From NCBI RefSeq assembly GCF_000203915.1, contig NC_008390.1, forward strand, positions 2,480,001 through 2,544,000: a DNA stretch of 64,000 bases, read 5' to 3'. The DNA comes from Burkholderia ambifaria AMMD. Lineage in GTDB: Bacteria; Pseudomonadota; Gammaproteobacteria; Burkholderiales; Burkholderiaceae. Made by a program: the position numbers and the translations under genes. Every line of letters starts with the position of its first letter. The stretch's first letter is position 1. Below are positions 45,564 to 54,203 of the stretch, in pieces. The notes beneath the pieces were generated by a model. The model saw nothing but the letters and a program-made list of their open reading frames with translations. It ran no database searches and was not told where the DNA came from.

Positions 45564-46583
45564 TCAGGCGGTCGTACCCCAATCGAGCACGATCTTGCCG
45601 ATATGCTCGCCGCTCTCCATCAGCGCATGCGCCTGCGCGGCCTCGCCGGCCGGCAGCACACGGTAGATGACAGGCTTGATGCGACCGTCCGCGAGCAACG
45701 GCCAGACACGCGCCTTCAGCTGTGCGGCGATGCGCGCCTTGAACTCGACCGGACGCGGACGCAGCGTCGAGCCCGTCACCGTCAGCCGGCGACGCAGGAT
45801 CTCGTTCAGGTTGACCTCGGCCTTCGCGCCGCCGAGCAGCGCGATCAGCACGAGGCGGCCGCCATCCGCGAGCGCGGACAGCTCGCGCGGCACGTACGAA
45901 CCGGCCACCATGTCGAGAATCACGTCGACGCCGCGATCGTGCGTCAGCGACTTCACGACTTCGACGAAGTCCTCGGTCTTGTAGTTGATCGCGCGTTCGG
46001 CACCAAGCGCCTCGCACGCACGACATTTGTCGGCGTTGCCGGCCGTCGCGAACACGCGAAAGCCGAGCGCATGCGCGATCTGGATCGCCGTCACGCCGAT
46101 GCCGCTCGAGCCGCCCTGCACGAGCAGCGTTTCCTGTTCGCCGCCTTCGCCCGCGCCCAGCAACGCACGGTCGAACACATTGCTCCACACGGTGAAGAAC
46201 GTTTCGGGCAACGACGCGGCTTCGATGTCGGTCAGCCCGTCAGGCACCGGCAGACATTGCGGCAACGGCGCGACCGCATACTCGGCGTAGCCGCCGCCCG
46301 CGAGCAGCGCGCAGACGCGGTCACCGAGCTTCAGGCCGAACGGGTTCAGCGCGGCATCCGACAGGTCGCCGCCGACGATCTCGCCCGCGACCTCGAGGCC
46401 CGGCAGATCGGAGGCGCCCGGCGGCGGCGCGTATGCGCCCTTGCGCTGGAAGACGTCCGGCCGATTCACGCCGGAAGCCGCCACCTTGATCAGCACTTCG
46501 CCGCGCTTCGGTTCGGGGCGCGGACGCTCCGCGAGCTTCAGCACGTCGGGGGCGCCGAATTCGGTGATTTCGATGGCTTTCAT
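45564..46583 (-). CDS. NAD(P)H:quinone oxidoreductase (zeta-crystallin / PIG3-like, MDR family)
   Basis: A 339-residue medium-chain reductase without the zinc-binding cysteines of alcohol dehydrogenases. The NADPH-binding loop reads LVQGGSSGIGVTAIQIAHALG, and the quinone-oxidoreductase signature GVNRPDVFQRKGAY is near the N terminus. It matches the PIG3/QOR subgroup that reduces quinones by one or two electrons. ATG 46583 has GGAG nine bases upstream; the frame extends to 46700 without support. It sits between pnp and tpiA on the same strand. Confidence 0.9.
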   Translation of the reverse strand: MKAIEITEFGAPDVLKLAERPRPEPKRGEVLIKVAASGVNRPDVFQRKGAYAPPPGASDLPGLEVAGEIVGGDLSDAALNPFGLKLGDRVCALLAGGGYAEYAVAPLPQCLPVPDGLTDIEAASLPETFFTVWSNVFDRALLGAGEGGEQETLLVQGGSSGIGVTAIQIAHALGFRVFATAGNADKCRACEALGAERAINYKTEDFVEVVKSLTHDRGVDVILDMVAGSYVPRELSALADGGRLVLIALLGGAKAEVNLNEILRRRLTVTGSTLRPRPVEFKARIAAQLKARVWPLLADGRIKPVIYRVLPAGEAAQAHALMESGEHIGKIVLDWGTTA

Positions 46584-46673
46584 GGGTGGTCGCTCCAGGA
46601 TCGGAATCGGGGGCGCATCCGTGCGCGGCACGGGCGCGTCGCCGGCGCTGCTGCGCCGCGCAACGATGCTACA

Positions 46674-46716
46674 GAAAAAACGGCCGGCGCGCTTTCGCAC
46701 GGCCGGCCGTTCTCAC
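46674..46716 (-). terminator. Terminator of the rpsO-pnp unit
   Basis: On the minus strand CGGCCGGCC-loop-GCCGGCCG is followed by TTTTTT, eleven bases after the pnp stop codon. Confidence 0.88.
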
Positions 46717-46726
46717 GCCTTTGCGC

Positions 46727-48871
46727 TTACTGCTGCGGCGGCGTATCCGACTGCGACGCCGCTGCTTCGTTCAGCAGCGCCTTCGCCGACAGACGCACGC
46801 GACCCTTCTCGTCCGTCTGGATCACCTTGACCTTAACCTGCTGGCCTTCCTTCAGGTAGTCGTTGATGTCCTTCACGCGCTCGTTGACGATTTCCGAGAT
46901 GTGCAGCAGGCCATCCTTGCCCGGCAGCAGGTTCACGATCGCACCGAAATCGAGCAGCTTGAGCACCGTGCCTTCGTACACCTGGCCGACTTCGATCTCG
47001 ACCGTGATGTTCTCGATGCGCTTCTTCGCTTCGGCCATGCCTTCGCTGCTCGTGCTCGCGATCGTCACGACGCCGTCATCCGAGATGTCGATGGTCGTGC
47101 CCGTTTCTTCCGTCAGCGCGCGGATCACCGAACCGCCCTTGCCGATCACGTCGCGGATCTTTTCCGGATTGATCTTGATCGTGATCATGCGCGGCGCGAA
47201 TTCCGACAGCTGCGTGTTCGCACCCGAGACCGCCGACGTCATCTTGCCGAGGATGTGCATGCGGCCTTCCTTCGCCTGCGCGAGCGCGACCTGCATGATT
47301 TCCTTCGTGATGCCCTGGATCTTGATGTCCATCTGCAGCGCCGTCACGCCTTGCTCCGTGCCGGCCACCTTGAAGTCCATGTCGCCGAGGTGATCTTCGT
47401 CGCCGAGGATGTCGGTCAGCACCGCGAACTTGTTGCCTTCGAGGATCAGGCCCATCGCGATACCCGCGACGTGCGCCTTCATCGGCACGCCGGCGTCCAT
47501 CAGCGCGAGGCAGCCGCCGCACACCGACGCCATCGACGACGAACCGTTCGATTCGGTGATTTCCGACACGACGCGGATCGAGTAGCCGAATTCGTCGGCG
47601 CTCGGCAGGCACTTGACCAGCGCACGCTTCGCGAGGCGGCCGTGGCCGATTTCGCGGCGCTTCGGCGAGCCGACGCGGCCCGTTTCGCCGGTCGCGAACG
47701 GGGGCATGTTGTAGTGGAGCATGAAGCGCTCGCGGTATTCGCCTTCCAGCGCGTCGATGATCTGCTCGTCACCCTTCGTGCCGAGCGTCGCGACGACGAG
47801 CGCCTGCGTTTCGCCACGCGTGAACAGCGCCGAACCGTGGGTGCGCGGCAGCACGCCGGTGCGGATCTCGATCGGACGCACGGTGCGCGTGTCACGACCG
47901 TCGATGCGCGGCTCGCCGTTCAGGATCTGCGAACGGACGATCTTCGCTTCGATGTCGAACAGGACGTTGCCGACGGTGGCCTTGTCGGCCGCGACCGTGC
48001 CGGCCGCCTGTGCATCTTCCTCGAGCTTCGCCGAGGTCGCCGCGTAGACTTCCTTCAGCTTCGTCGAACGCGCTTGCTTGTCGCGCAGCTGGTAGGCGGC
48101 GAGCAGGTCGCCGTGCGCCAGTTCCGTCACGCGCGCGATCAGCGCCTCGTTCTTCGGGGCCGGCTGCCAGTCCCACTCGGGCTTGCCGCCTTCGCGCACG
48201 AGTTCGTGGATCGCGTCGATCGCCGTCTGCATCTGCTCGTGACCGAACACGACCGCGCCCAGCATCACGTCTTCCGGCAGTTGATCGGCTTCCGATTCGA
48301 CCATCAGCACCGCGCGCTCCGTACCGGCGACGACGAGGTCGAGGCTCGATGCCTTGAGCTGGTCACGCGTCGGGTTCAGCACGTATGCGTTGTCGATGTA
48401 CGCCACGCGCGCGGCACCGACCGGACCGTTGAACGGCAGACCCGACACGGCGAGCGCGGCCGATGCGCCGATCAGCGCGGGGATGTCCGCCGGAATTTCC
48501 GGGTTCACGGACAGCACGTGGATCACGACCTGCACTTCGTTGTAGAAGCCTTCCGGGAACAGCGGACGCAGCGGACGGTCGATCAGGCGCGACGTCAGCG
48601 TCTCGTGTTCCGACGGACGGCCTTCGCGACGGAAGAAGCCGCCCGGGATCTTGCCGGCCGAGTAGGTCTTTTCGAGGTAGTCGACGGTCAGCGGGAAGAA
48701 ATCCTGGCCCGGCTTCGCCGACTTCGCGCCGACGACGGTTGCCAGCACGACGGTGTCTTCCACGTCGACGATCACGGCACCGCTCGCCTGACGCGCGACT
48801 TCACCGGTTTCGAGGCGCACCTTGTGCTGGCCCCACTGGAATTCCTTCACGACCTTGTTGAACATGGACAT
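46727..48871 (-). CDS. pnp: Polyribonucleotide nucleotidyltransferase (PNPase)
   Basis: A 714-residue exoribonuclease of the RNA degradosome that degrades RNA 3' to 5' using phosphate. Two RNase PH-like domains ([20 protein letters not shown] in the first; the second has [20 protein letters not shown] and [16 protein letters not shown]) flank a helical linker. A KH domain ([19 protein letters not shown]) and an S1 domain ([20 protein letters not shown]) follow. ATG 48871 with AAGGAG upstream fixes the start, although the frame opens at 48916. It is downstream of rpsO, as in E. coli. Confidence 0.97.
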
Positions 48872-48970
48872 GGTTGCTCCTTTGAATTCATTCATTTCAT
48901 TCGCCGTGCGGGCCATCCCGCGCGGCGGCGTCCCGACCGAATCACCCGGAGCAAGGTGTGTTTTTTATGC

Positions 48971-49009
48971 CATTCCAGCGCAACGCTCGACGAGCAACGC
49001 GATGGAATG
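48971..49009 (-). promoter_or_regulatory. Hairpin in the rpsO-pnp intergenic leader
   Basis: CATTCCA (48971-48977) and TGGAATG (49003-49009) pair, and the inner sequences (GCTCG/CGAGC) extend the stem with a few mismatches. It lies about 100 nt upstream of the pnp start, where E. coli has the RNase III-cleaved hairpin of PNPase autoregulation. No T-run follows on the minus strand, so it is not a terminator. Confidence 0.55.
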
Positions 49010-49100
49010 ACACAAATCCCAACCCCGGTATCAGCCGTTCCGGCAGTCCGGCAAGCGCGTGCCGAACAACCTGCGGTGCGCGTGACGCTACGCACCGCGC

Positions 49101-49141
49101 AAAAACAAAATGCCTGCATCAGCGGACTGACACAGGCATCT
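49101..49141 (-). terminator. Terminator/attenuator after rpsO
   Basis: On the minus strand ATGCCTG and CAGGCAT form a 7-bp stem with a 16-nt loop, followed by TTTGTTTTT. It lies 22 bp after the rpsO stop codon and probably terminates part of the transcripts before pnp. Confidence 0.75.
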
Positions 49142-49162
49142 TGCTGGCGGCAATCGCCTCGA

Positions 49163-49432
49163 TTACTTACGCAGACCCAGCTTCTCGATCAGCGCGCGGT
49201 AACGGTCGGCATCCTTGCCCTTGAGGTAGTCGAGCAGCTTGCGGCGGCGGCTCACCATGCGCAGCAGGCCGCGACGGCTGTGGTGATCCTTCGCGTGGGT
49301 CTTGAAGTGACCCGTCAGTTCGACGATACGTGCGGTCAGCAGTGCGACCTGGACTTCGGGCGAGCCCGTGTCGTTGGTACCACGCGCGAACTGAGCAACG
49401 ACTTCCGACTTCTTGATATCTGCAACAGACAT
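49163..49432 (-). CDS. rpsO: 30S ribosomal protein S15
   Basis: An 89-residue ribosomal protein that binds the central domain of 16S rRNA. It has the expected length and conserved [19 protein letters not shown] and [20 protein letters not shown] segments. GGAAAT precedes the ATG. The order rpsO-pnp is conserved across proteobacteria. Confidence 0.98.
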   Translation of the reverse strand: MSVADIKKSEVVAQFARGTNDTGSPEVQVALLTARIVELTGHFKTHAKDHHSRRGLLRMVSRRRKLLDYLKGKDADRYRALIEKLGLRK

Positions 49433-49548
49433 GTGATTTCCTTTTTCCTACTTGCTAACTGAACAGGCGGACACGGAAGAATGGCCGTGCCGTGACTTAC
49501 AACCGGCGGGCATTGTAACACAACTGCACGCCGTTCCATCGCCTCCTG

Positions 49549-50808
49549 TCACGGGCGCGTCATCGAGCAGGTCGACGGCATCGCCGTACGCTGGGCGGGC
49601 ACCGCGAGGACCGTCCGGAACCCATAGCCCGAGCCCTCGTTGTCAAAGCGCACGCCCGGCGTGCCGGCCTTGTCCATCTCCATCACGTAAAGGGGCTGGA
49701 TCAACTGGTGATCCTGTGCGCGCATCGTCGACGCGTGGAAGCCGTCGTCGAACGACAGCCCCTCCAGCGCGCGCGCCACCGCGACCGGGTCGGCCGAGCC
49801 GGCCCGAGTCATCGCCGCCGCGAGCATGTCGATCATCAGGCTCATGCGCCGTACCGGATAGTCGTCCTGCGCCGCGGGGAAACGGGCCCGGAACGCGCGG
49901 TAGAACGCGTCCGACTTCGCGCCGCCGGCGTTCGGATGCCAGTCCGCGACGGCGATCACCCGCCCGACGCCGGCGTCGCCGAGCGCGGCCGGCGCGCCGA
50001 GGCTGTTACCGTAGAACGTATAGAACTTCGCGTTCAGCCCCTGCTCGCGCGCCGCCTTCACGAGCAGCGTGAGATCGTTGCCCCAGTTGCCGGTCACGAC
50101 GGCGTCCGCGCCGCTCGCGCGGATCTTCGCGATGTACGGCGAGAAATCCTTGATGCGGCCGATCGGGTGGAATTCGTCGCCGGCGATCGTCACGTCGGGG
50201 CGTCGTTCGGCCAGCGCCTGCCGCGCGAGCGTGCTGACGTCGTGGCCGAAGCTGTAGTCCTGGTTCAGCAGATAGACCTTGCGCAGCGCGCGATCGCGCG
50301 CCATCACGTCCGCCAGCGCCGCCATCCGCATCCCCGCGTGCGCATCGAAACGGAAATGCCAGAAGCTGCAGCGCGCGCCGGTCAGCGCCGGATCGTCGGC
50401 CGAATAGTTCACGAACAGCATCCGGCTGTCCGGATTACGCGCGTTCAGCTTGTCGAGCGCCGCGACGAGCGCGGCCGCGACCGCCGAGCTGTTGCCCTGC
50501 GCGACGAAGCCGATGTGCCGGTCCGCCGCGGCGCGCAACTGCACGAGCGCCTCTTCCGGGCTGCCCTTGCTGTCGAGCACGACGAGCTCGAGCGGATGCG
50601 CGCCATCGCGCAGCTTCACGCCGCCCGCCGCATTGACCTGCTCGACGCCGAAGCGCAGGTTACGCTCGACCGCCGCGCCCGCATTCGCGAACGGGCCCGA
50701 CATTCCTTCGATCAGCGCGATCCGCACCGGCTCGCCTGCCGCGAACGCGGACGACGCCAGCATCCACCCCGCACTCAATGCGAGCGCGCACCGTTTCCAC
50801 TGCTGCAT
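49549..50808 (-). CDS. ABC transporter substrate-binding protein, LivK-like (orphan)
   Basis: A 419-residue periplasmic binding protein with a signal peptide (MQQWKRCALALSAGWMLASSAFA, cut before AGEP). The fold signature of leucine/branched-chain-type receptors is visible: VRIALIEGMSGPFANAG, QNYSF-like LLNQDYSFGHDVST, and GADAVVTGNWGNDLTLL. No LivH/LivM permease or LivF/LivG ATPase gene is adjacent, so it must share a transporter encoded elsewhere. The ligand is not predictable. It is divergent from the lipoprotein gene at 50997. Confidence 0.88.
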   Translation of the reverse strand: MQQWKRCALALSAGWMLASSAFAAGEPVRIALIEGMSGPFANAGAAVERNLRFGVEQVNAAGGVKLRDGAHPLELVVLDSKGSPEEALVQLRAAADRHIGFVAQGNSSAVAAALVAALDKLNARNPDSRMLFVNYSADDPALTGARCSFWHFRFDAHAGMRMAALADVMARDRALRKVYLLNQDYSFGHDVSTLARQALAERRPDVTIAGDEFHPIGRIKDFSPYIAKIRASGADAVVTGNWGNDLTLLVKAAREQGLNAKFYTFYGNSLGAPAALGDAGVGRVIAVADWHPNAGGAKSDAFYRAFRARFPAAQDDYPVRRMSLMIDMLAAAMTRAGSADPVAVARALEGLSFDDGFHASTMRAQDHQLIQPLYVMEMDKAGTPGVRFDNEGSGYGFRTVLAVPAQRTAMPSTCSMTRP

Positions 50809-50996
50809 CGGCTACCTGCCCTTCAATCTGTCCGAGAAGCGCGGATCATAGGCCGCGGGCGCTGCCGGCCGCAAGCGCGGTGCGACACCGCGCCCCGAGC
50901 ACCCTGCCCGCGATGCGCACCGATTTTTTCGGCCCGACGCGCCGGCGCGCGCCGTCCGTGATACAACTGAACGGTCAGAGTGTTCTGGAGAATCCG

Positions 50997-51509
50997 ATGC
51001 GAATTCGCATTCCCGTGCGCCTGCCGGTACTGGTCGCCTGCGCGGCGGCACTGCTCGCCGGCTGCGCGCAACCGTGGCAGCAATACCAGGCCGGCCAGGA
51101 CGAGTCGGCGATCGTGGCGCGCATGGGCCCGCCGCGCGAAATCTATGACCTGCCGGGCGGCGGCAAGCGCCTGATGTGGCCGACCCAGCCGATGGGCGAG
51201 ATCACCGTCGCGGCCGATGTCGACGCGGCCCACCGCATCATCAACGTGCGCCAGGTGTTGCAGCCGAGCGAGTTCTATCGCGCGGAAATCGGCAAGTGGA
51301 CCAAGACCGACGTGCTCGTAAATTTCGGGCGCCCGGTCGAGACGTCCTACTTCCCGCTGATGAAGCGCGAGGTGTGGACCTACCGCTATCTCGAAGACAA
51401 CGTCTGGTACATGATGTACAGCTTCTACTTCGATCCGCAGGGCATCCTGCGCACGACGCAGAAAACACCGGATCCACTCCACGATCCCGATCGCCGCAAT
51501 CTGTTCTGA
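50997..51509 (+). CDS. Putative lipoprotein (SmpA/OmlA-like)
   Basis: A 170-residue protein with a lipoprotein signal: basic MRIRIPVRLP, a hydrophobic stretch and the lipobox LLAGC with acylated C23. The mature part has two similar GxP segments, ESAIVARMGPPREIYDLPGG and DVLVNFGRPVETSYF, as in SmpA/OmlA-type outer-membrane lipoproteins, but it is not BamE by length or context. The frame extends to 50778 on the plus strand opposite the LivK gene, without support. A perfect terminator follows. Confidence 0.82.
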   Translation: MRIRIPVRLPVLVACAAALLAGCAQPWQQYQAGQDESAIVARMGPPREIYDLPGGGKRLMWPTQPMGEITVAADVDAAHRIINVRQVLQPSEFYRAEIGKWTKTDVLVNFGRPVETSYFPLMKREVWTYRYLEDNVWYMMYSFYFDPQGILRTTQKTPDPLHDPDRRNLF

Positions 51510-51538
51510 CCGATTACGCATTTATCTGCAATTTTCGC

Positions 51539-51574
51539 AATGGCCATTCACGCATTATTGCGTGAATGGCCATT
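51539..51574 (+). terminator. Perfect 16-bp hairpin terminator after the lipoprotein gene
   Basis: AATGGCCATTCACGCA-TTAT-TGCGTGAATGGCCATT forms an uninterrupted 16-bp stem with a 4-nt loop, followed by TCATTTTTT. Confidence 0.9.
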
Positions 51575-51902
51575 TCATTTTTTCCGTCATATTCGATTAA
51601 CTCCCCAATCGCGCGGCAATCCTTTCCGATTGACGGCATTCGGTACGCAATCCCGCGCAACGCCGCCCCACACGGGCGCGGGCGGGAAACAGGTATATAC
51701 GATGCATCTCATGCGTCGCAGTGGTGCATTCAATGCACCTTACCCGATCGAGTTGAAACAATTTGTATCAGTGGCACCCGGCGTTAGGGCATACCCCTAA
51801 TATCAGTCGAAATTGAACCTTTCAGTTCAGAAAGGATCCTATTGCTCCACATCGTCCCGTCTTTGTTTGCCATTTGTTTTCCTTTATCGGAAAGGAGTCC
51901 TT
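51575..51902 (+). promoter_or_regulatory. 328-bp gene-free region upstream of can with several small inverted repeats
   Basis: No gene is seen. Candidate signals are TTAGGG-CATAC-CCCTAA (51784-51800), a possible operator; CCTTTC-AGTTCA-GAAAGG (about 51818-51835); and CCTTT-ATCGG-AAAGG (about 51882-51896), which includes part of the AAAGGAG ribosome-binding site of the carbonic anhydrase gene. No convincing sigma-70 -35/-10 pair was found by eye. Confidence 0.4.
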
Positions 51903-52544
51903 ATGAACCGCCCCAAGAGCATGCTGGTTGCCAACATCGCCTGGGCCCGCGAGACGCGCGATCACACGCCCGGCTTCTTCGACGCGCTTGCACGCGGCCA
52001 GAACCCGCGCGTGCTGTGGATCGGCTGCGCCGACAGCCGGGTGCCGGCCGAAACCATCACGCACAGCGTGCCCGGCGAGCTGTTCGTCCATCGCAACATC
52101 GCCAACCTGTTCCATCCCGACGATGACAATTCGGCCAGCGTGCTCGAATACGCGGTGCGCGTGCTCGAAGTCGACCACGTGATCGTGTGCGGCCACTACG
52201 GGTGCGGCGGCGTGCGCGCGTCGCTGCTGCCGCCGCCCGCCGACCTGCCGCACGTCGCGCGCCGCATCGCGCCGCTTTGCGCGCTCGCGCGACGCCATCG
52301 CGACGCGCTCGACGGACTCGACGACACGGCCGCCGCCGACCGCCTGGCCGAGCTGAACGTGCTCGAACAGGTGCGGCTGCTGCGCGCGTCGCCGATCGTG
52401 CAAGGCCGGAAGCGGCCGCCGCTCGTGCACGGCTGGATCTTCTCTCTCGCCGACGGCCTCCTGAAGGAACTCGACTCCGGCTATGCGGCGCCGCCGGCCG
52501 AACCCGAACCGGAGCATGCCGCCACGGCCGCCGCAGCCGCCTGA
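51903..52544 (+). CDS. can: Beta-class carbonic anhydrase
   Basis: A 213-residue enzyme that interconverts CO2 and bicarbonate. The zinc ligands C42, H98 and C101 (WIGCADSRVPAE; VCGHYGCGGVRA) and the D44-R46 dyad are present. The last 20 residues are a Pro/Glu/Ala tail. ATG 51903 is supported by AAAGGAG; the frame extends to 51813 without support. The SulP transporter gene follows after 37 bp, so the pair is probably one operon for bicarbonate supply. Confidence 0.93.
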   Translation: MNRPKSMLVANIAWARETRDHTPGFFDALARGQNPRVLWIGCADSRVPAETITHSVPGELFVHRNIANLFHPDDDNSASVLEYAVRVLEVDHVIVCGHYGCGGVRASLLPPPADLPHVARRIAPLCALARRHRDALDGLDDTAAADRLAELNVLEQVRLLRASPIVQGRKRPPLVHGWIFSLADGLLKELDSGYAAPPAEPEPEHAATAAAAA

Positions 52545-52581
52545 CCCGCGCCCTTCCCCAACGCTACGAAATCGCCCAACC

Positions 52582-54132
52582 ATGAAACTGAACGAGCGCC
52601 TGTCCACCCTGCCGCGCGACATCGTCGCCGGCATCGTCGTTTTCCTCGTCGCGCTGCCACTGTGTCTCGGCATCGCCAATGCATCCGGTGTCGAACCGTT
52701 CGCCGGGCTCGTGTCCGGCATCGTCGGCGGCCTCGTCGTCGCGCTGCTGAGCGGCTCGTCGCTGTCGGTCAGCGGGCCTGCCGCCGGCCTCGTCGTGATC
52801 GTCGTCGAAGGGATCGCGCAACTCGGCAGCTTCTCCGCGTTCCTGCTCGCGGTGCTGCTGTCCGGCGTGCTGCAGTTCGGCTTCGGCATGCTGCGCGCCG
52901 GCCGCTTCGCCGCCTATGTGCCGTCGCCCGTCATCAAGGGCATGCTCGCGGCGATCGGCCTGCTGCTGATCCTGAAGCAGATTCCGTTCGCCTTCGGCCT
53001 TGGCGGCTCGGCCGCGCAATCGTTTGCATCATGGGCGGGCCAGCCGACTGCCTGGGCCGCCACGGCCATCGCGCTCGCGTCGCTCGGGTTGCTGGTCGCG
53101 TGGGATACGCCGGCGCTCAAGCGCTTTGCCTGGGTGCGCTCGGTGCCCGCGCCGCTCGCGGTCGTCGTGTTCGGCATCGGCGCCACGCTGCTGCTCGGCG
53201 CGTTCGTGCCGTCGGTCGCGCTGGGCGCCGCGCATCGCGTGACGTTGCCCGAGCTCGAATCGTTCGCGGCGCTCGCGGCCTCGCTGAAGCACGCCGAGCT
53301 CGGCCCGAACTTCGCGCAGCTCGTCAATCCGGACGTATGGCGCGTCGCGATCACGCTCGCGGTCGTCGCGAGCCTCGAAACGCTGCTGAGCCTGGAGGCG
53401 GTCGAACAGATCGATCCGAAGCGCCGTCCGACCCAGCCGGACCGCGAACTGAAGGCGCAGGGCGTCGGCAATCTCGTCGCGGGCGCGGTCGGCGGGCTGC
53501 CGATCACGTCGGTGATCGTGCGCAGCTCGGTCAACGTGAACGCGGGCGCGCAGAGCCGGATGTCGGCGATCGTGCACGGGATCCTGCTGCTCGCCAGCGT
53601 GTTCGCGCTCACCGGGCTGATCAACCTGATCCCGCTCGCGAGCCTCGCGGCCATCCTGATCCACACCGGCTTCAAGCTCGCGAAACCGGCGCTGTTCCGC
53701 TCGGTGCTGAAGCAGGGTCCGGCCGCGTTCGTGCCGTTCGCCGCGACGATCGCGGGCGTGCTGGCGGTCGACCTGCTGTTCGGCATCGCGGTCGGCCTCG
53801 CGTGCAGCGTGCTGGCGGTCGCGGTGGCGAACCTGAAGAGCCCCGTCACGCTCGCGCAGCACGACGATCACTACCTGCTGTCGTTCCGCAAGGACGTGTC
53901 GTTCCTCGGCAAGGTGCAGGTCAAGCATCACCTGCGGCACATCCCGGACCGCGCGGCCGTGATCATCGACGCGACGCGCGCCGACTACATCGATCACGAC
54001 GTGCTCGAACTGCTCGATGCATTCGTCGCCGATGCGCCGCGGCGCGGGATCACGGTGGAATTCCGCCGCCGCAACCCGGCGCCCCGCCCGGCCACGCGCC
54101 GCTGGCTGTTCCGCGCACCGGCCGCCGAATGA
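52582..54132 (+). CDS. SulP-family anion transporter with C-terminal STAS-like region
   Basis: A 516-residue membrane transporter with about 12-14 helices. SulP features include PLCLGIANASGVEPFAGLVS, SGPAAGLVVIVVEG and a central LETLLSLEAVEQIDPKRRPT segment. The C-terminal 90 residues resemble a short STAS domain (RAAVIIDATRADYIDHDVLE). Linked to carbonic anhydrase it is likely to carry bicarbonate rather than sulfate, by analogy with SulP-CA pairs in other bacteria; that specificity is inference. ATG 52582 follows the can stop by 37 bp. Confidence 0.9.
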   Translation: MKLNERLSTLPRDIVAGIVVFLVALPLCLGIANASGVEPFAGLVSGIVGGLVVALLSGSSLSVSGPAAGLVVIVVEGIAQLGSFSAFLLAVLLSGVLQFGFGMLRAGRFAAYVPSPVIKGMLAAIGLLLILKQIPFAFGLGGSAAQSFASWAGQPTAWAATAIALASLGLLVAWDTPALKRFAWVRSVPAPLAVVVFGIGATLLLGAFVPSVALGAAHRVTLPELESFAALAASLKHAELGPNFAQLVNPDVWRVAITLAVVASLETLLSLEAVEQIDPKRRPTQPDRELKAQGVGNLVAGAVGGLPITSVIVRSSVNVNAGAQSRMSAIVHGILLLASVFALTGLINLIPLASLAAILIHTGFKLAKPALFRSVLKQGPAAFVPFAATIAGVLAVDLLFGIAVGLACSVLAVAVANLKSPVTLAQHDDHYLLSFRKDVSFLGKVQVKHHLRHIPDRAAVIIDATRADYIDHDVLELLDAFVADAPRRGITVEFRRRNPAPRPATRRWLFRAPAAE

Positions 54133-54142
54133 GCGGCGCATG

Positions 54143-54182
54143 AAAAAACGCCCCGGGCGGCGCAGGGCCGCACGGGGCGTTT
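54143..54182. terminator. Bidirectional terminator (sulP / leuA)
   Basis: AAACGCCCCG-loop-CGGGGCGTTT has a 10-bp stem with an A-run on the left and a short T-tract on the right, between convergent genes. Confidence 0.8.
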
Positions 54183-54203
54183 AGGGCGCTCGGCGCGCAG
54201 CGC

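Noticed and set aside
48971..49009. Hairpin read as a terminator
   Set aside because: In the direction of transcription it is followed by A-rich, not T-rich, sequence; a processing site is more likely.
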